Assembly (NCBI RefSeq): GCF_024868665.1
Contig: NC_079890.1
Span: 31,683,174-31,747,173, forward strand
Direction of reading: 5' to 3'
DNA length: 64,000 nucleotides
Source of the DNA: Triplophysa rosa
Taxonomy: Eukaryota > Chordata > Actinopteri > Cypriniformes > Nemacheilidae
A program made the position numbers and the translations under genes. Under the pieces are notes generated by a model. The model did no database searches and was not told the DNA's origin. It was given only the letters and a program-made list of their open reading frames with translations. Of the stretch, positions 1 to 13,200 are shown piece after piece (the first letter of the stretch is position 1; every line of letters begins with the position of its first letter).

Positions 1-683
1 GGGGTGAAATACTGAGGATCATTATTCTCATCTGCATCATTCTTCACCCTCGCACCCGCATACATTTGACCATATACTCATAGACTGTTGTGGCCATATT
101 TAGTGGTCACATAAATGCACTCTTTACACACTTTTGAAGGGGCAGGAGTACAAATGTGGATAATGTATCGGGTGGGAGGGAAGTGACGGGTGATTGTCTA
201 TAAGCTTTATATTTCTGTTGTGTACAAACCAAGGGTATTAAGTTGAAACACTGCCTCTAGGAGGTGCTATCACAAGCTGATATCATTGCAAAGCTGTTTA
301 TTTTCCTCTACCCTTACTGAAAGGGCTGTTTTTGTCAGCTTGTTTCACAGTGTGTGCCTGATCAGGTCTTTGCGTTCCTTCCCATTTTGTTTTTGGTTTT
401 TTATTGGTCTTTTGTAGAGGGAGGTTTTGATATCTTGTATCTATGTTCACATTTCTTGGTTACAAGGGGTGTGGCCATACTTGATTGGAGCGACTGTGGG
501 CGGGGCCTCTTGTGTTGGATGCTGAGGAAAGGGGAATTCACATGAATTCAGTTTTTTGATTTTGAATTGAAAAAGTTACGTGCAGGACTGAATTTCATTT
601 AAAAACGGAAGGAAAAAGGCAAATAAAGATTAAAAGTTCTTACTCGTTTCTGTTTTGACTCCACAAATTGATTCAGATCTTAA
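1..683. other. non-coding, no gene seen
   Basis: No reading frame here has coding character, splice sites in phase or recognisable domains; the only short open frame (354-545) starts without a proper ATG and has no recognisable similarity. The sequence is unremarkable AT-rich intergenic DNA. Confidence 0.5.
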
Positions 684-992
684 AGAGGCAGGTCTCCCAA
701 AAATGAAAATTCCATCATCACTTACTCGCCCTCTTGTCATTTTTAACCTTTATGACTTCTGCAGAACTCAAAAAATATATTTTTAAGAATGTTGGTAACC
801 GAAAGAATGGCGGTACCCATTCACTTTTATTGTATAGACACAAAACCAATGCAAGTCAATGGGTACCGGTGTTGTTCGGTTACCAACATTCTTCAAAGTT
901 TCTTCTTTTGTGTTCTGCAGAGGAAGGAGTCGTACAGAATTAAAATGACCAGAGGGTACGTGAATGACAGATTTTGGGGTGAATTATCCTTA
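684..992. mobile_element. Angel-like palindromic MITE, TTAA-type ends
   Basis: Begins after ttaa with a degraded version of the common cyprinid end (tttcaccCAAAAATGAAAATT class) and finishes with the inverse (gaattatcc). The centre is palindromic: ttggtaaccgaa near 792 is answered by ttcggttaccaa near 877, and ggtacccattcactt by caatgggtacc. The motifs for lost ends such as catcacttactcgccc and tctgcagaactcaaaa are those repeated at 15.6, 21.9, 54.3 and 62.2 kb in this window. Non-autonomous; no transposase. The family name Angel is from memory of fish short inverted-repeat elements. Confidence 0.75.
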
Positions 993-2418
993 TAAATGCC
1001 CTTAGATGTGCGTACATTTTATAGTAAATGAAAATATAATCGAATAAAGCCTCTTTAGTAACCAGTCAGTTATTATCTTTGCCATTTTGACCTTTATCTT
1101 GAACTGAATTTGAAAAAAAAAGACTGACAGGTATAATGGATTGAATCGAGTTGCTTGTTGGTAGCAAACCTCACAACAACGAGCTTTTAAAGCTATATTA
1201 CAGAAACTCCATAACCTGAGTCCTATATTAGAATTTGACAAGTTCAGTGATCTCAGTGAGTTCCAAACTGAAATCACTGTGTTACCAAACAAATATGACA
1301 GGATTCAGAGTTGGGATGTTTCTGTAATACAGCCCCAGGAGTATGCAGAAATGTTGAAAAGCAGGACACTTCTACACCTGCTTTAGTTGCAGTTGCACTC
1401 ATTTCTGCTCCCGCTAGTGAGAAAAACAAGGACACATAATCCGTGGTTGGTGCTTGACTCCAATTGAATTTGCATTATGCATTGGCACAGATCTTTTTCT
1501 GCATACTCTCATGTTCACACTGTTTTGTTATTTCTGAGCCTGTGGCATTTACTGTAGACAGAGGTTATGCACACACTAGGCACATCAGATGAAAAACGCA
1601 GATTGTTCACTCTTACCTCAAGAGGTTGCTCAACTTCTATGTTCTCTGTACAGTAGATTAAATTAACAGTACATTTTCCAGAGATCTAGGACACATTTTT
1701 AAATTTACACCATACATGGAAAAAGAGGTTGATTAAAAGATACACTTATAAAAACTTGATCTTGTCAACCCTCTTAAGTGGATGGATGCTCTGTGATAAT
1801 AAATACAGTCCTGCTGTCGATTCTTTCATTAGGCCACGTAGTAGTTGTAAAGACGGGTCTATGGCAGGTGTTTTACGGTCACATGCAGGATGTGGGCGAG
1901 TGAGGGGTGGAAGTGACGAGTTTGGGGTTTGGACTGACTGACACAACTGCCTTTAAAATTTCACACTTCCTTGTTCAGTGTAATGCTATTTTTTCAATGT
2001 TGAAACATGAGTCAATTCCAGTCTAATGTATAGAAACAACAATAAAACAATCGCAGGTGTAAACTAAAATCTTAACCTAAATCATGTCCACACAAAAAAA
2101 GCTCTTTTTGGTTTTTATTTTGTCCTGCAAATGCTTTTACAAAAATCTAAATGTTAAACCATGATCACCAAATTATCTGAAATAACTAAAAAAATTACTT
2201 TAGTTATTTATTAAGTGTAAACTTATAACATTTAATGCTTTTGTTTGATGTATTTTGTAATTTATTTTATAAAGGACAACCTTATTAAAAAGATACAGCA
2301 TGTCACTTTTGAAACAGCACCCCCAAGAGGAATGTTTGAAAACTAAAAAACCATAGCTCCCACTTGGGTTTTTTATTAAAACAAGAATTTAGTGTCACCT
2401 CAGGCCTGTTTAATCTGG
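993..2418. other. non-coding downstream of nagk
   Basis: No coding exon is supported. The stretch lies 3' of nagk (minus strand) and should include its 3' UTR. Two minus-strand AATAAA hexamers (tttatt on the plus strand at 2372-2377 and 2261-2266) are candidate polyadenylation signals, 42 and 153 bases past the stop codon. Confidence 0.4.
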
Positions 2419-5139
2419 TCAATGATTGGTAAAGGTATGGCTAAAAAACACATTGACATTTGCGGTGTAGTCCAGCGGGAGGGTGGCACCAGCGTTCTGC
2501 GCCCCCAGTTTGGCTCCTCCCAGAGCAGAAGACTGGCGTAAAATGAGCAGGCTGTACTTACAGAAGTGGCTGTAACCATAAGACTGAGCCTGTGAGATGA
2601 CCTGAGTGAAACCTGCAGCACAGAAGACCACAATCTATAGTTAATCTGAAAGTGGTTTTAACAAGTTGGTCTTTAATGGCCCTGATGATCGAGTAACATT
2701 ACGGTGGCTACGGAAGTTGCATGTCAAAACGATACTAAATTGGTCTTTTACAAGCAAGACCTTGTGTAGGAAGCGTGTCTTATATTTTAACACGTGTGAG
2801 ATTTAAGAATTAAGAATTATGTTACGTACCAGACATCATGAGCTCCCAGCTGCGCCACACAGAACCGACACACAGGATAGGCAATCCAAGCTCGCCGGAA
2901 AACAGATCCTGGATATTCAAGAAGCAGCAAAAGTAAGAAATGATTATGATATGGGAATAAAATGAGAATTGGAGATGTGCGTGTTTTTTTTTTTACCTGA
3001 TGCACTTTAGGTAAGACAGCTACAATGTGCTGCGCAAGGGCTTTTCCAGCCTCTGTAAACACGTGTTTGCACAACGCATCCCCAGCATTAGCACCTGATG
3101 CGCACATAAACACACAAACAGTGAAAAACGTCATGTGTAATGCACAAACACAATCTCACTGCATTGTACATACCTTCAGCCAGTTTCCTACAGAACCCGG
3201 CAAAGTGTGACTTCTGAAAGTTTCTGTACAAATGAGGAAGCATCCCCATAAAATCAGACACCTGTGAATGAACACACTGAAAATTAAACTCCACTAACAC
3301 AAATGTAACATTAAGATAAAATAATAAATTGATCAAATGAACTGAGAAAGTGTGTTGTAACCTGGAAGTATTCCTCCATGGCCTTCTTAACAAAGGTGAC
3401 ATCATGAGGGGGCGTGACAAGGTTATCTTTGGCATCAAAAACTGTTTTAACAGCAAGGTGAGAAATCCAGTATGCTAGAGAAAAACAGCAATAGAGAAAA
3501 GAATGCCTTGTTTACACCTAATCTTTCAAATGTCTTTTAAAAAGATTTTATAAATAAAGATTTTAAAATATATTATCGTCATCAGTGTGTTGCTTTTCGT
3601 TGCATACAAGCACATTTTGTACGTTTTTTGGAATGTAGTATATAATATACAATATGGGCTTTTCTAAATGTTCCTATCAAATGTCTTTCAAAGCTGTATG
3701 GAGCAATATTGTAAACTCTTTTTTGATGCAATATTATGTGTGCAAAATATTGTGTGGGTACTTGTACTCAAAATACTATAATTTGGGACACAATAATTCT
3801 GAATTGTGATGCTATTTAGGAGGGATGGTATGCCAATTGTGACACCATTAGTGCTCATGGAGCCAAAGATTCTTATGATAAATGTCTAAGATGAGATAAG
3901 ATAAGAATGATGTTTGTTGCAACAACCCCATAAAGTCATCAGGCTTGTTCGACTTGATGCGGTGCCGCAAGATCCGACAGGCGGATGACATCAAAGTACC
4001 GCGAGAGCGATTCGAAAAACCATAAAAAATTATGCTTTCAAATAGCTCTCGCGGTACTTTGATGTCATCCGCCTGTCGGATCTTGCAGCACCGCATCAAG
4101 TCGAACAAGCCTATTAGGTTTCTGTCATATGTTACCTGAACCCTCATCTCCCATCATGTGACCCCAGCCACCACAGCCAACCTGTGTGCCATCAGGATTC
4201 ACCAGTTTACAGTTGGAACCAGTGCCTGAGATGACCACTATACCACCTACAGAGAGAATGAGAGTAAAATGCAATGGAAGAAGCCGATGGATATGATATG
4301 CACTTAATGACAAACTATACTGTACCATGATCACTGGCAGTTTCCACGGCACCAATGGCATCAGTGGTAATAAAATAACTTTGGCTCAGGTTGGGATATC
4401 TTTCCTTCATATCATCAATAAGCTTCTGTATAGCAGCCTTCTGCTCTCCGCCACTCAAAGACATTCCCTGTGAACACAAACGCACAATTTCAAAGTCCTT
4501 AAAGCCTAATGTAGGTGAAATGTAATGTGCATGAACGCATCAACTTACCAATGAACAAAGTGGAGTGTTTGGGTCCAGCCCAGCCTTGATTTTAGCTCTC
4601 TGGACCATATCGTTGATACCATTGATGCAGTTATCTACACCAACCAACTACAAACAGAATGCACAGGAGACAAAATAACACAACAGAAGACTCCAAACTA
4701 CACGACTTCAGACAATACTGAGGTTTTGGGTTAGTTAAGGATGCTGACTCTCACCCAGTGATTGGTGCATGGTCCATCTGTTTCAGCAAGGATATGTCCA
4801 TCAGCAGAAAGCAGAACTGCTTTAGAGTGTGTCCCACCACTATCGACAATGTCAAGTAAAAACAAATAGTTGCTCAATTCTTTTCTCCAAACTTCTCAAT
4901 GAAAGTGAATGGAAGTTTCACTTTGCGAATTATTCGGAAAAACACTGGCTGAATGAACACCGATCGCGTGCTGTCTTAATGCAAGGTCTGTTTTAAAACG
5001 ACTGTGACGAAAATGTTTTTTAAAACTGATCGAGTTTGTTTAAATAACAGTGACTTTTATGAGAAACTCACCCCTCCACTCCGCCGTACACAGCGCTCAT
5101 CTCTTCCGCCGCTTCCTCGTTGGTCACATGACTCGCCAT
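2419..5139 (-). CDS. nagk: N-acetyl-D-glucosamine kinase (10 coding exons)
   Basis: NAGK phosphorylates free GlcNAc at C6 in cytosolic amino-sugar salvage; it belongs to the BadF/BadG/BcrA/BcrD-type sugar-kinase fold (ASKHA). Exons on the minus strand in transcription order: 5139-5072, 4839-4755, 4647-4549, 4467-4326, 4246-4136, 3474-3362, 3261-3174, 3094-2997, 2908-2830, 2612-2419 (TGA 2419-2421). All phases join cleanly to give 358 residues; human NAGK has 344. Visible motifs: phosphate-1 loop YGGVEGGGT at about residues 18-26, FITTDA before the catalytic-Asp region, SGTGSNC, then [14 protein letters not shown] (adenosine/phosphate region), [12 protein letters not shown] [12 protein letters not shown], and ALGGAKLGA near the C terminus. 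The start at 5139 adds 13 residues ([13 protein letters not shown]) before the Met at 5100 that aligns with the mammalian start, so either may be used. Exon 6 has a weaker donor (GTTACA). It is head-to-head with dok1. The assignment is secure from family similarity across all exons. Confidence 0.96.
3941..4112. repeat. 172-bp near-perfect palindrome in nagk intron 5
   Basis: Left arm starts aggcttgttcgacttgatgc, and its reverse complement ends the element at 4112. The arms are about 75 bp each and differ at only a few positions (for example ggtgccgcaag versus ctgcagcac), around a short AT-rich loop near 4017-4035. It is a foldback MITE-like element with no coding potential; no clear target duplication was seen. 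It ends only 23 bp from the donor-side edge of nagk exon 5 (exon lower limit 4136). Confidence 0.9.
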
Positions 5140-7219
5140 CAGCTGGTTAAAGTTAGTCTTTCAGCGACATAAAATTTGGACTTTGACAGACATCTAAAAT
5201 ATTTTTTATTACTTGAATCAACATAAAATCCCGATCCACACCCATTTTTATTCTTGCACTATTTATAAAAAGATAAGATAGTACTCTGTTTCTTTCTTGT
5301 TTATGCTTTTATTCAGTTCCTACATATTTCTGCCCATGGTTGTGTTAAATACGCTCTAAACAGTATAAATATAGATAATATGATATTTATATATATATTC
5401 TAAATATAGAAAATATCATTTAAAGACATTTTAATTTGGAAAATGCTTAAGTGTTCGGTTATAAACACTCTTGCCAATAGATGGCAGTATTACAAAACAA
5501 AAACTGTCAAGTTAATATAAAGTACTGTAACTTTCTTTTTTATAATAAACTATATTTCGATTTTCTTTTTACATGTACGGTTTTCATTTTAAAAAGAATA
5601 TTAGAAAATATATTTACAATTAAACCAAACTTATGTGACTCCGCAGAACACAAAAATATACATATTTAAAAACTGCAATGAAACTGTTAACTAAATAACT
5701 AGTATTGAAAGTCAATGTAAAGTTCAAGTTGGCATTAGAGGGACACGCTTATGTCAAGCAGTGATTGTGTTAACTTCCTTCCCTCCCACTGCAATTGTGA
5801 TTCACCCTTTTTGCAGACCCACAAACTGTCTCACTTGATGGAGTCAGCAAGTAAAATCATTTTACATCAAGAGTTGATGACATGCACAGAAGGTTAAGCT
5901 TTTCTTGTTTTGTCTTCTTCAAGTTTAATACGACAGCCACCACTAGTGTGTAGTTGGAGATGGTGAGACAAGGGTGCCACATACTGTATCATACTATAAT
6001 AAGATCACATTCATGTTAATATTCACATTCATAAATTCACATTGACAACTGTTAATATTTAGTTATAGCTATAATTATACTATGCCAAACATGTCAGTTC
6101 ATTATAAGTTCACTTGTTTCCAACCACACTCAATTAGCATATCGTTCAGCAGCAACAGACCGCAAAACTAGACTATATACAGTAACTAGACTATATACAG
6201 TAACTAGTTCTAGGTCTCCAGGCAGCTATAGCTGGTTTAAAATACATACATTACAGACTGATGGTCGTCACCAATATAGACATCTGAGCTGTGGCGGCAT
6301 GTGACTGTCACTCAAGGTTCCATGTCAGTCTGAAGAAGAAAATAAATTGTCTCAAAGACTTGAAATGAAGTAAACCATTGTTGGTACATGTTACCCAATC
6401 CTTCTGGTTCACCTCTACATAACTAAATATATAACATAGGTCATCAACAGTCAATGTCATGTATTTTGTTTTTGTTTCTATGCTGAGACATTACGCACAC
6501 TATAAAGAGTTAAAAACTTGGTGGATCTGCATTGTGCACACATGTGTCTGAACAAAATATGGTAGCCAGTCCTATGAAGGACAGCTTAAATGCTAGACCA
6601 AACAATACATTCCACTCTAAAAATAAAAAGACTTATCATGCGAGTCAAAATGTCTCACTAGATGTGGCCTCATCATGAACCATTAAAATGTTATTTGTAG
6701 TTTTTAGAAATGCTGAATAAATACTCAAATACGTATAATGTTATAAATTCATATACGCATTGCATTAACTGACTAAACTGAAAACATTTCCACACCTTTG
6801 TTAAAATTCTTTCACAGACTATAATAAAAATGCATAAGTAAAACTGCTCAGTAGTTGCACGAGCACAGCGCTGTTTGTCGAGCGTCATGGTTAGGGTTGA
6901 GGGAGTAGGTGGGAGGAAAGAGAAACACGCTTGTGAGTGCGCCTCCTCTAATAACGCGAGTAGGGAGAGATGAATCGCACGCCGTTGTGTTTCAAGCTTC
7001 AGGACCATCACCAGTACGCAAACACGCTCCTATTTAATCGCGTTTTTCCACGAAACCGTTTTTGACTCGTAGACTGATCTTAATGAATTCCCGTCGAAAC
7101 GCACTTGAAGCAAAAGTTTGGCAAGCGGAAGTTCGTGCGGTAGGAAATCTGAAAAAAAAGACTCGAAAATAACACATTTATCGTTTGTCTCGTTCTGGAG
7201 TGGGGCAGTGTTTTAAAAT
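5140..7219. promoter_or_regulatory. head-to-head intergenic region nagk/dok1
   Basis: About 2.1 kb separates the divergent starts of nagk (5139, minus) and dok1 (7220, plus), so both promoters lie here. CpG-containing, GC-richer sequence flanks each start (about 4930-5150 and 6840-7260), while the centre is AT-rich. A small direct duplication, actagactatatacagta twice, lies at about 6168-6206. No coding exon is supported. Confidence 0.6.
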
Positions 7220-10200
7220 ATGGACACGCATGTTAAGGAGGGACAACTGTACGTCCAGCATCAGAAGTTTGGAAAGGTAAGACATGCACGCGCTGAATTT
7301 GGCTTGTTTGAATTTTAAAATGATGCCAGTCCAGCGCACTGCACGCGCTGCAACCTGGCATCAGTGAAATGCACTGAAGTTAATAAAAACAAAATAAACA
7401 GAGTAGCAATAAAAAGAAGGCATAGAGCATTTGCAAAAGTGCGCATAAAAGTGTTATAATGTTTTTAAAATGTATTTTATAAATAATTTTAAAAGTACGA
7501 TTTATCTTTTTAAAATAAAAGAATTCGACGTAAAACACCCCCGATTAAGCTTGTCTTCACTGCGCTGTAAGAGTGACTCTTATCTCTCCTGTGACATGAG
7601 ATGGTCACATGAATGTGTAGCCTACATCAGCTAGATTCAGTTACACAGCACACACATCATTAGATTTGAACCTATTCCGACAACTACGTGTCTAAACCTT
7701 TCATATTCACCGGTTTCGTCTTTGTTTATTCATGCACATAGTCAGCTGTGTCTCTACAAATATTTTCCACTCACATAACTGTCCACGTGCGGTGGAAAAT
7801 GCTACATCACAGATACTTGACCACAAACGCGTCTATTTGTTTGATTTAATAAGCAAGGCATTTATTTTTATCATTCTCCTGATATGAGTCACATGTCTTC
7901 TTTCAGACGTGTGTGGGATTCAAAATAGCGTGTTTCTCTTTTAACTGTGGAGCTAGAGTTTGTCATTAATTCATTATTCACTTCCTCAGTCTATCTGTGA
8001 AACGTCTTTGTGCTTTGGAAGTAGGCAAATTATGAGAGCAGATATGTCTTCAGCCCCAGGCAACTGCAGAAATTCAATTCGGACAATTTGGAGTTCAGTA
8101 GCCTTCTGTTAGTCATTCAGATCCTGTTGCATAAACACAACGACATAAAGGATTTTTCTTCAATAAAAAAAATAACGCAACACTAAGGCACCTTGTCAAC
8201 TAGATAGTCCAGTATTATAAAAAATAATCTTGTGTTCATTCATGGTGACTTTTCGTTTTATAGGACAATGATGATAGTGTCAAAATGTGATCGCTGAATC
8301 ACGTAGAATAGTTTTTGTTGATATTCTCACAGATTCACAGTGCGTGCAGTATTTTTAGAAAGCATGGAGCTTGAGTAATTAGTTACAATCCTTGGCGTCA
8401 TAAAATCAGCCTTTGGCTGCACTTTTTGTTTTATTAGGTGGCCTTCAGGGGACCTGAAGCTCAAACACAGTGTGATGTGGCTTATTTGTGTGGGGGAAAA
8501 AAGGAGTAAGAGAAGAGAAACTGATTTGTCATCAAATAATAGATCCGTTTAAATATATAAAGCTTATATGTCTATGCCATGCCTCCATCCAGGACACTTG
8601 GAATGTTTGGCATGAGTTGCACGGATTTATTTTATAAAGCTTTTGCATCCTTTTAAAGCTTGAGAAGAGGTGGTCACAATCCACTCCCATTGTAAACAGA
8701 AAAAGCAACAATAAAAATGTCTGTGGTTTGGGCATAAGGAACAAAGCCATGGGGGGGTTGATCGACATGAGGGCGAGTAAATAATAACACTGACATTCAA
8801 GGTGACAGAAACGGCATGGGTTCACTCTTTCTGGAATTCTGTGTTCATTGAATTTGTTCATTAGATTTGGACTTTTGAAGTGTCCAAAATGTGACAGCCT
8901 GTGAAAAACCAGTTCAACTATTTTGTTGTGTGATTTCTACATAAAACCATCCTGCATACTATGATTTTGGTGATGATTTGGTGAAGCTCGTGAAATGTGA
9001 CAAGCTCTTGCCCTGCCAAGTTCAGTTTCAGTTTGTATAGGTGAGTGGAGAGATATTGGTTTGGGCCTGGCCCACAATGGCCTTTGCTCATACATTTACT
9101 ACACCTGAACCTTAACTGTGACTAATGGAAGTATTGTGTTCAGCAAACATCTGTAGACACACCTCTGAAGTGTAACTAAAGTATTTCAAATGAAACTGAC
9201 ACAAACACATTCGTAAATGCCTGGAAATGTCACACTTTGAAAAATTAGTGATCCTCTCCAAGCACTATGTTCTGTTTAGCATTTGTGTCTTGCATATAAT
9301 TGTTTAACTAAAGGTGCTACAGAATCATACTTACTTTAAATATATGCACCAGGTTGGAGTTTCTACTTTCTATTAATGCTTCTGTGAATAGACACATTAT
9401 AGTTTGAACCAGACTATTCTGATTTGATACTAGAGGTGCACCGATTGACCGGCAAGAGATCGGAATCGGCCGGTTTTTCGTATGATCGGCCCGATCGGTG
9501 ACCGGCCGGTCAGTCTCACGTCTCGCCGATTCCAAGCCGATCTTCTGTTTCCCGTGATGCGGGCAAGAACGTCACAGCCGTCAGTACACTCAAATCGCAA
9601 GTAAACATGTAAACGTGCGCGCGCACGGCCTGTCTTTCACGGCTCATTTATACTCGCATGTGTGTCCACCAGACCGCGAGTCTCTGCTGACTGACTCCGC
9701 ATCTCTCATATCCGCTGACTGCACGCGCATATTTCATATCCGCTGACTGCACGCGCGTGCACAAGCATCATGTACTGTACAGACAAAAAGGTGCACTGTA
9801 GTTCATCTCTCGCTGCTCCGTCTACATGGGGTATGTATGCTAACAGTGATGCTATTAGCATCATGCTAAACTCAGACACATGCTAAACTAATGTTGAAGT
9901 CGTTCACTCTGTGTAAAACAAATGTAAATTCCATTCAACCTGATTCCTTGTCTTACGTTAAAACTGTGGTCATTTCACCTAGGTAAAATGACATTCAACA
10001 AGACTTCTACTTGTTTTGAAAAAAAATCCAAAATATAAAAAAATGAATAAATCAACCAATATATGTGATATATAACTGATTGAGTTCTTTACTAACACAA
10101 AAAACTGCAAATACATATACATGTTTAGAGTAGAATTCACTCATAAGATTTTTAAAACTTTTTTATTGAAGTTGCAGCAAAAATCAACCCACTTCTTTTA

Positions 10201-13200
10201 ATCCTACAGACACAAGAAAAAGAAAATTTATTTTACATTTCAGAAAAAATGAAATAAAGCAATGTTAGTTTCATAAACGGAAACAGACGAGAATAAAGTT
10301 GAAGTATTTTATTGTTATCTTAGACTTTTGTGAGATGAGTACAAAAATGAAAAAGGTAAATTAAGTGACATGTTTAGTTATATTTTATTATTTGTACTTC
10401 TTTTCAGTCACAGAGTACTTCAATTTAAGAGTTGTTTGGGAAAGAGAAGAATCTGTAATTTAATGCAGCTTGGAGAACTGCATTTAGGGAAATTTGGGGA
10501 ATTGTAATGTTCAATCATTTATTCAATGAAAATAAAAAAAATGTGTATTGAAGAAAAGTTAATATGCTTTATATACAGTATACTGTCAATTATAGTTTGT
10601 GGACAGAAAATCGGAATCGGCAAAAATCGGAATCGGCAAGTTTCACTTGTAATAAAATCGGAATCGGCAAAGAAAATTGCAATCGGTGCATCTCTATTTG
10701 ATACAGTAACTAGAAGTTATTTTCTCTTCCTAATACACTATACAGTATATAATTCAACAAACATGCATATAATTCAACAGAGGGGTGAACTATTGTGTCT
10801 CTGTGGTCCCCGGTTAGGAGACAAACAAAGAGTAACCCTCAATATATATAGATATACATGAACTGTATTTATATATACAGTATACTGTGATCATGTGTCT
10901 GGTGGGTTTAAGAGCAGTGTTATTAAGTGGGGAAGTCAAATGCTCACACTTTGTGCAGAAAATGTCTGAACTTGACACCAGACATATGTATTAGGAGGGT
11001 TTTGTTCAATTTTCCATACAAATATGTGTATAAAATATAAATATGAAACCATAAAATAGGCTTAAGGGTTTATTGACAGTTTAACGCAGGTGTTTGGGAT
11101 CTTTTATGAAAAGGCTGAACAGTTTGAACTTCCTGAATGGTTTAAGTCTTACTGTGACACTGGCTACACATTAACAAAATCAAGTCACTCTGGATTGTGT
11201 GTTCAGGGTTAATGAATTTACTTGTGTACTGTATATGTCGGCACCTTTGTTTACTTTTTATGTTTTGCGTTTATGCTTTGCACTCGATAAAGTTGGACCG
11301 TTAAGAAAATTAAATCATATTTTTAAAACCTTCCTTATCATTTTCAGGTCTGCGGTCATAGTCAACACTTTACTGCTATAATATTACTGTTATTATTATT
11401 ATTATTGCATGTTTTTCTTGTGAACACATACAAGCAAATATACACATTAGGCAGAATTTGAGGAAGTTATCAGTCGCTCTCTGTCTCGATGATTATTTGC
11501 ATATATTTCCATGCTACACAGTATATTTCTCAAGTGTTACATTATAAAGTACTTTAAAAGTCATTACAGTCTCATTTAATTCGTTTTTATTAAATGGAAA
11601 TTAGCACTAAAGCATTATCAGATTACTTTTCCCTGCAATAAACTTGTGATGGGACTACTTTAAATATACCATAATTAGGAGTCCTACATTGACTTGAACA
11701 ATGAACAACTATGATAACTTTAATTAAAGAGGTAAAATTTTAAAGTCCACAGTTGACATGCAACATCAGATACATTTGATTGACATGCATTATCAGATAC
11801 ATTTGATTGACATGCATTGTTTTTGAAGCTAACATTACCATGTTGGTAATGATCTGATAAGAGAAACCTCTCAGCCACACTGAACAGACCAAGCAATTAT
11901 GATGACAGATAAAAATTACAAATCTGATCTATCGCAGTATAACTAATATAATATATACTATTAAAATATATACTTAAATACCGGGAGAGAGACAAGTCCA
12001 AGTGTAGTCTCATAATAATTCATATTATCCATAACTTGGATGATCAGATTGCATTGTACTTGCATTGTGAGAGCAGAATGAAAAGAAAAAGCCAAACAAC
12101 CACAACACAGATAAAACTCAAATGGTTCTTGCCACGGAACTTCCTGTATGTCGAGTTATAAATAGCAATTGTTATAATATTTTACTGATGGATAAAAATA
12201 AAGCATGGCGGAAAATTTACAACCCAGACCGCCAAAGTGACAGATAATGATTATTTGTGGTGCAGGCTCTTAACATGTTATGTTGTGTATGATTGTAAAT
12301 ATCTGTACTTTGAGACATGGTCACTTTTTGATATAATATTTATGAAAATGTTTTATTTGTTTTTATTTTTATTGGTCCAATTGCTATTTGAACATCTGAT
12401 AGTTCCCACATTGACTATTTTCCTTAAATTTGACCCGTTTTAGTTTTAAACGCTTTAAAACATGATTTGGACTCCAGTTTGTGCCCATAGACAGTGCCAA
12501 ATGCTAATGTCCTTTGAATCATTCCATCTAAACATGCAACATTTTATCTTGAATTCTAAGACACTTTTTGCTGTAGCTTACTATTTGATCTTGATGTTAT
12601 TTTATTATTGAAATATGTTTATCATAATCAAATAATCAATGACTATTTGGTTTTAGAATCTAGTTCAGTTAAAGCCGGGTTTGTGTATCGGTTTGAGTCA
12701 TGTGCACCAATTAGTCAAAAGGAAATGGGCAGCTTTACATGGGAGTTAGATACACACGCACCTGCAGAATGGTGGAGGAAGCAAAGCATGCTAGGTAGTC
12801 CCACACATATCCTCCCTGCCACATTGACATCTGCTGTGTGTACAATAGCCATCAGTTGTTGTGAGTGATCTATATAGTAGTTTGGTGCTTGTCTTTCTGT
12901 GATGTGTTTCTGATATTTTCAGTTGTTTTATCTTTTGCTTATCTTTGCTTTCTGCATAACAACAGCATGTTTAACAGTAGTCAATTGACCATGCTCCGGT
13001 GCACTCATATTAAAGTTTGTGGAACTGTTGCACTCTAAAAATGGCTGGGTTAAAAACAACCCAATTGGCAACCCAGCGCTGGGTAAATATTGGACAGAAC
13101 ACATTGGACAGAACACAGAACACATGGGTTAAAGTAACCCAGCACACTGGGTTACACATTTTAACCCAGCATGCGGAGTTATTGAAAAAAACCCAAATGT

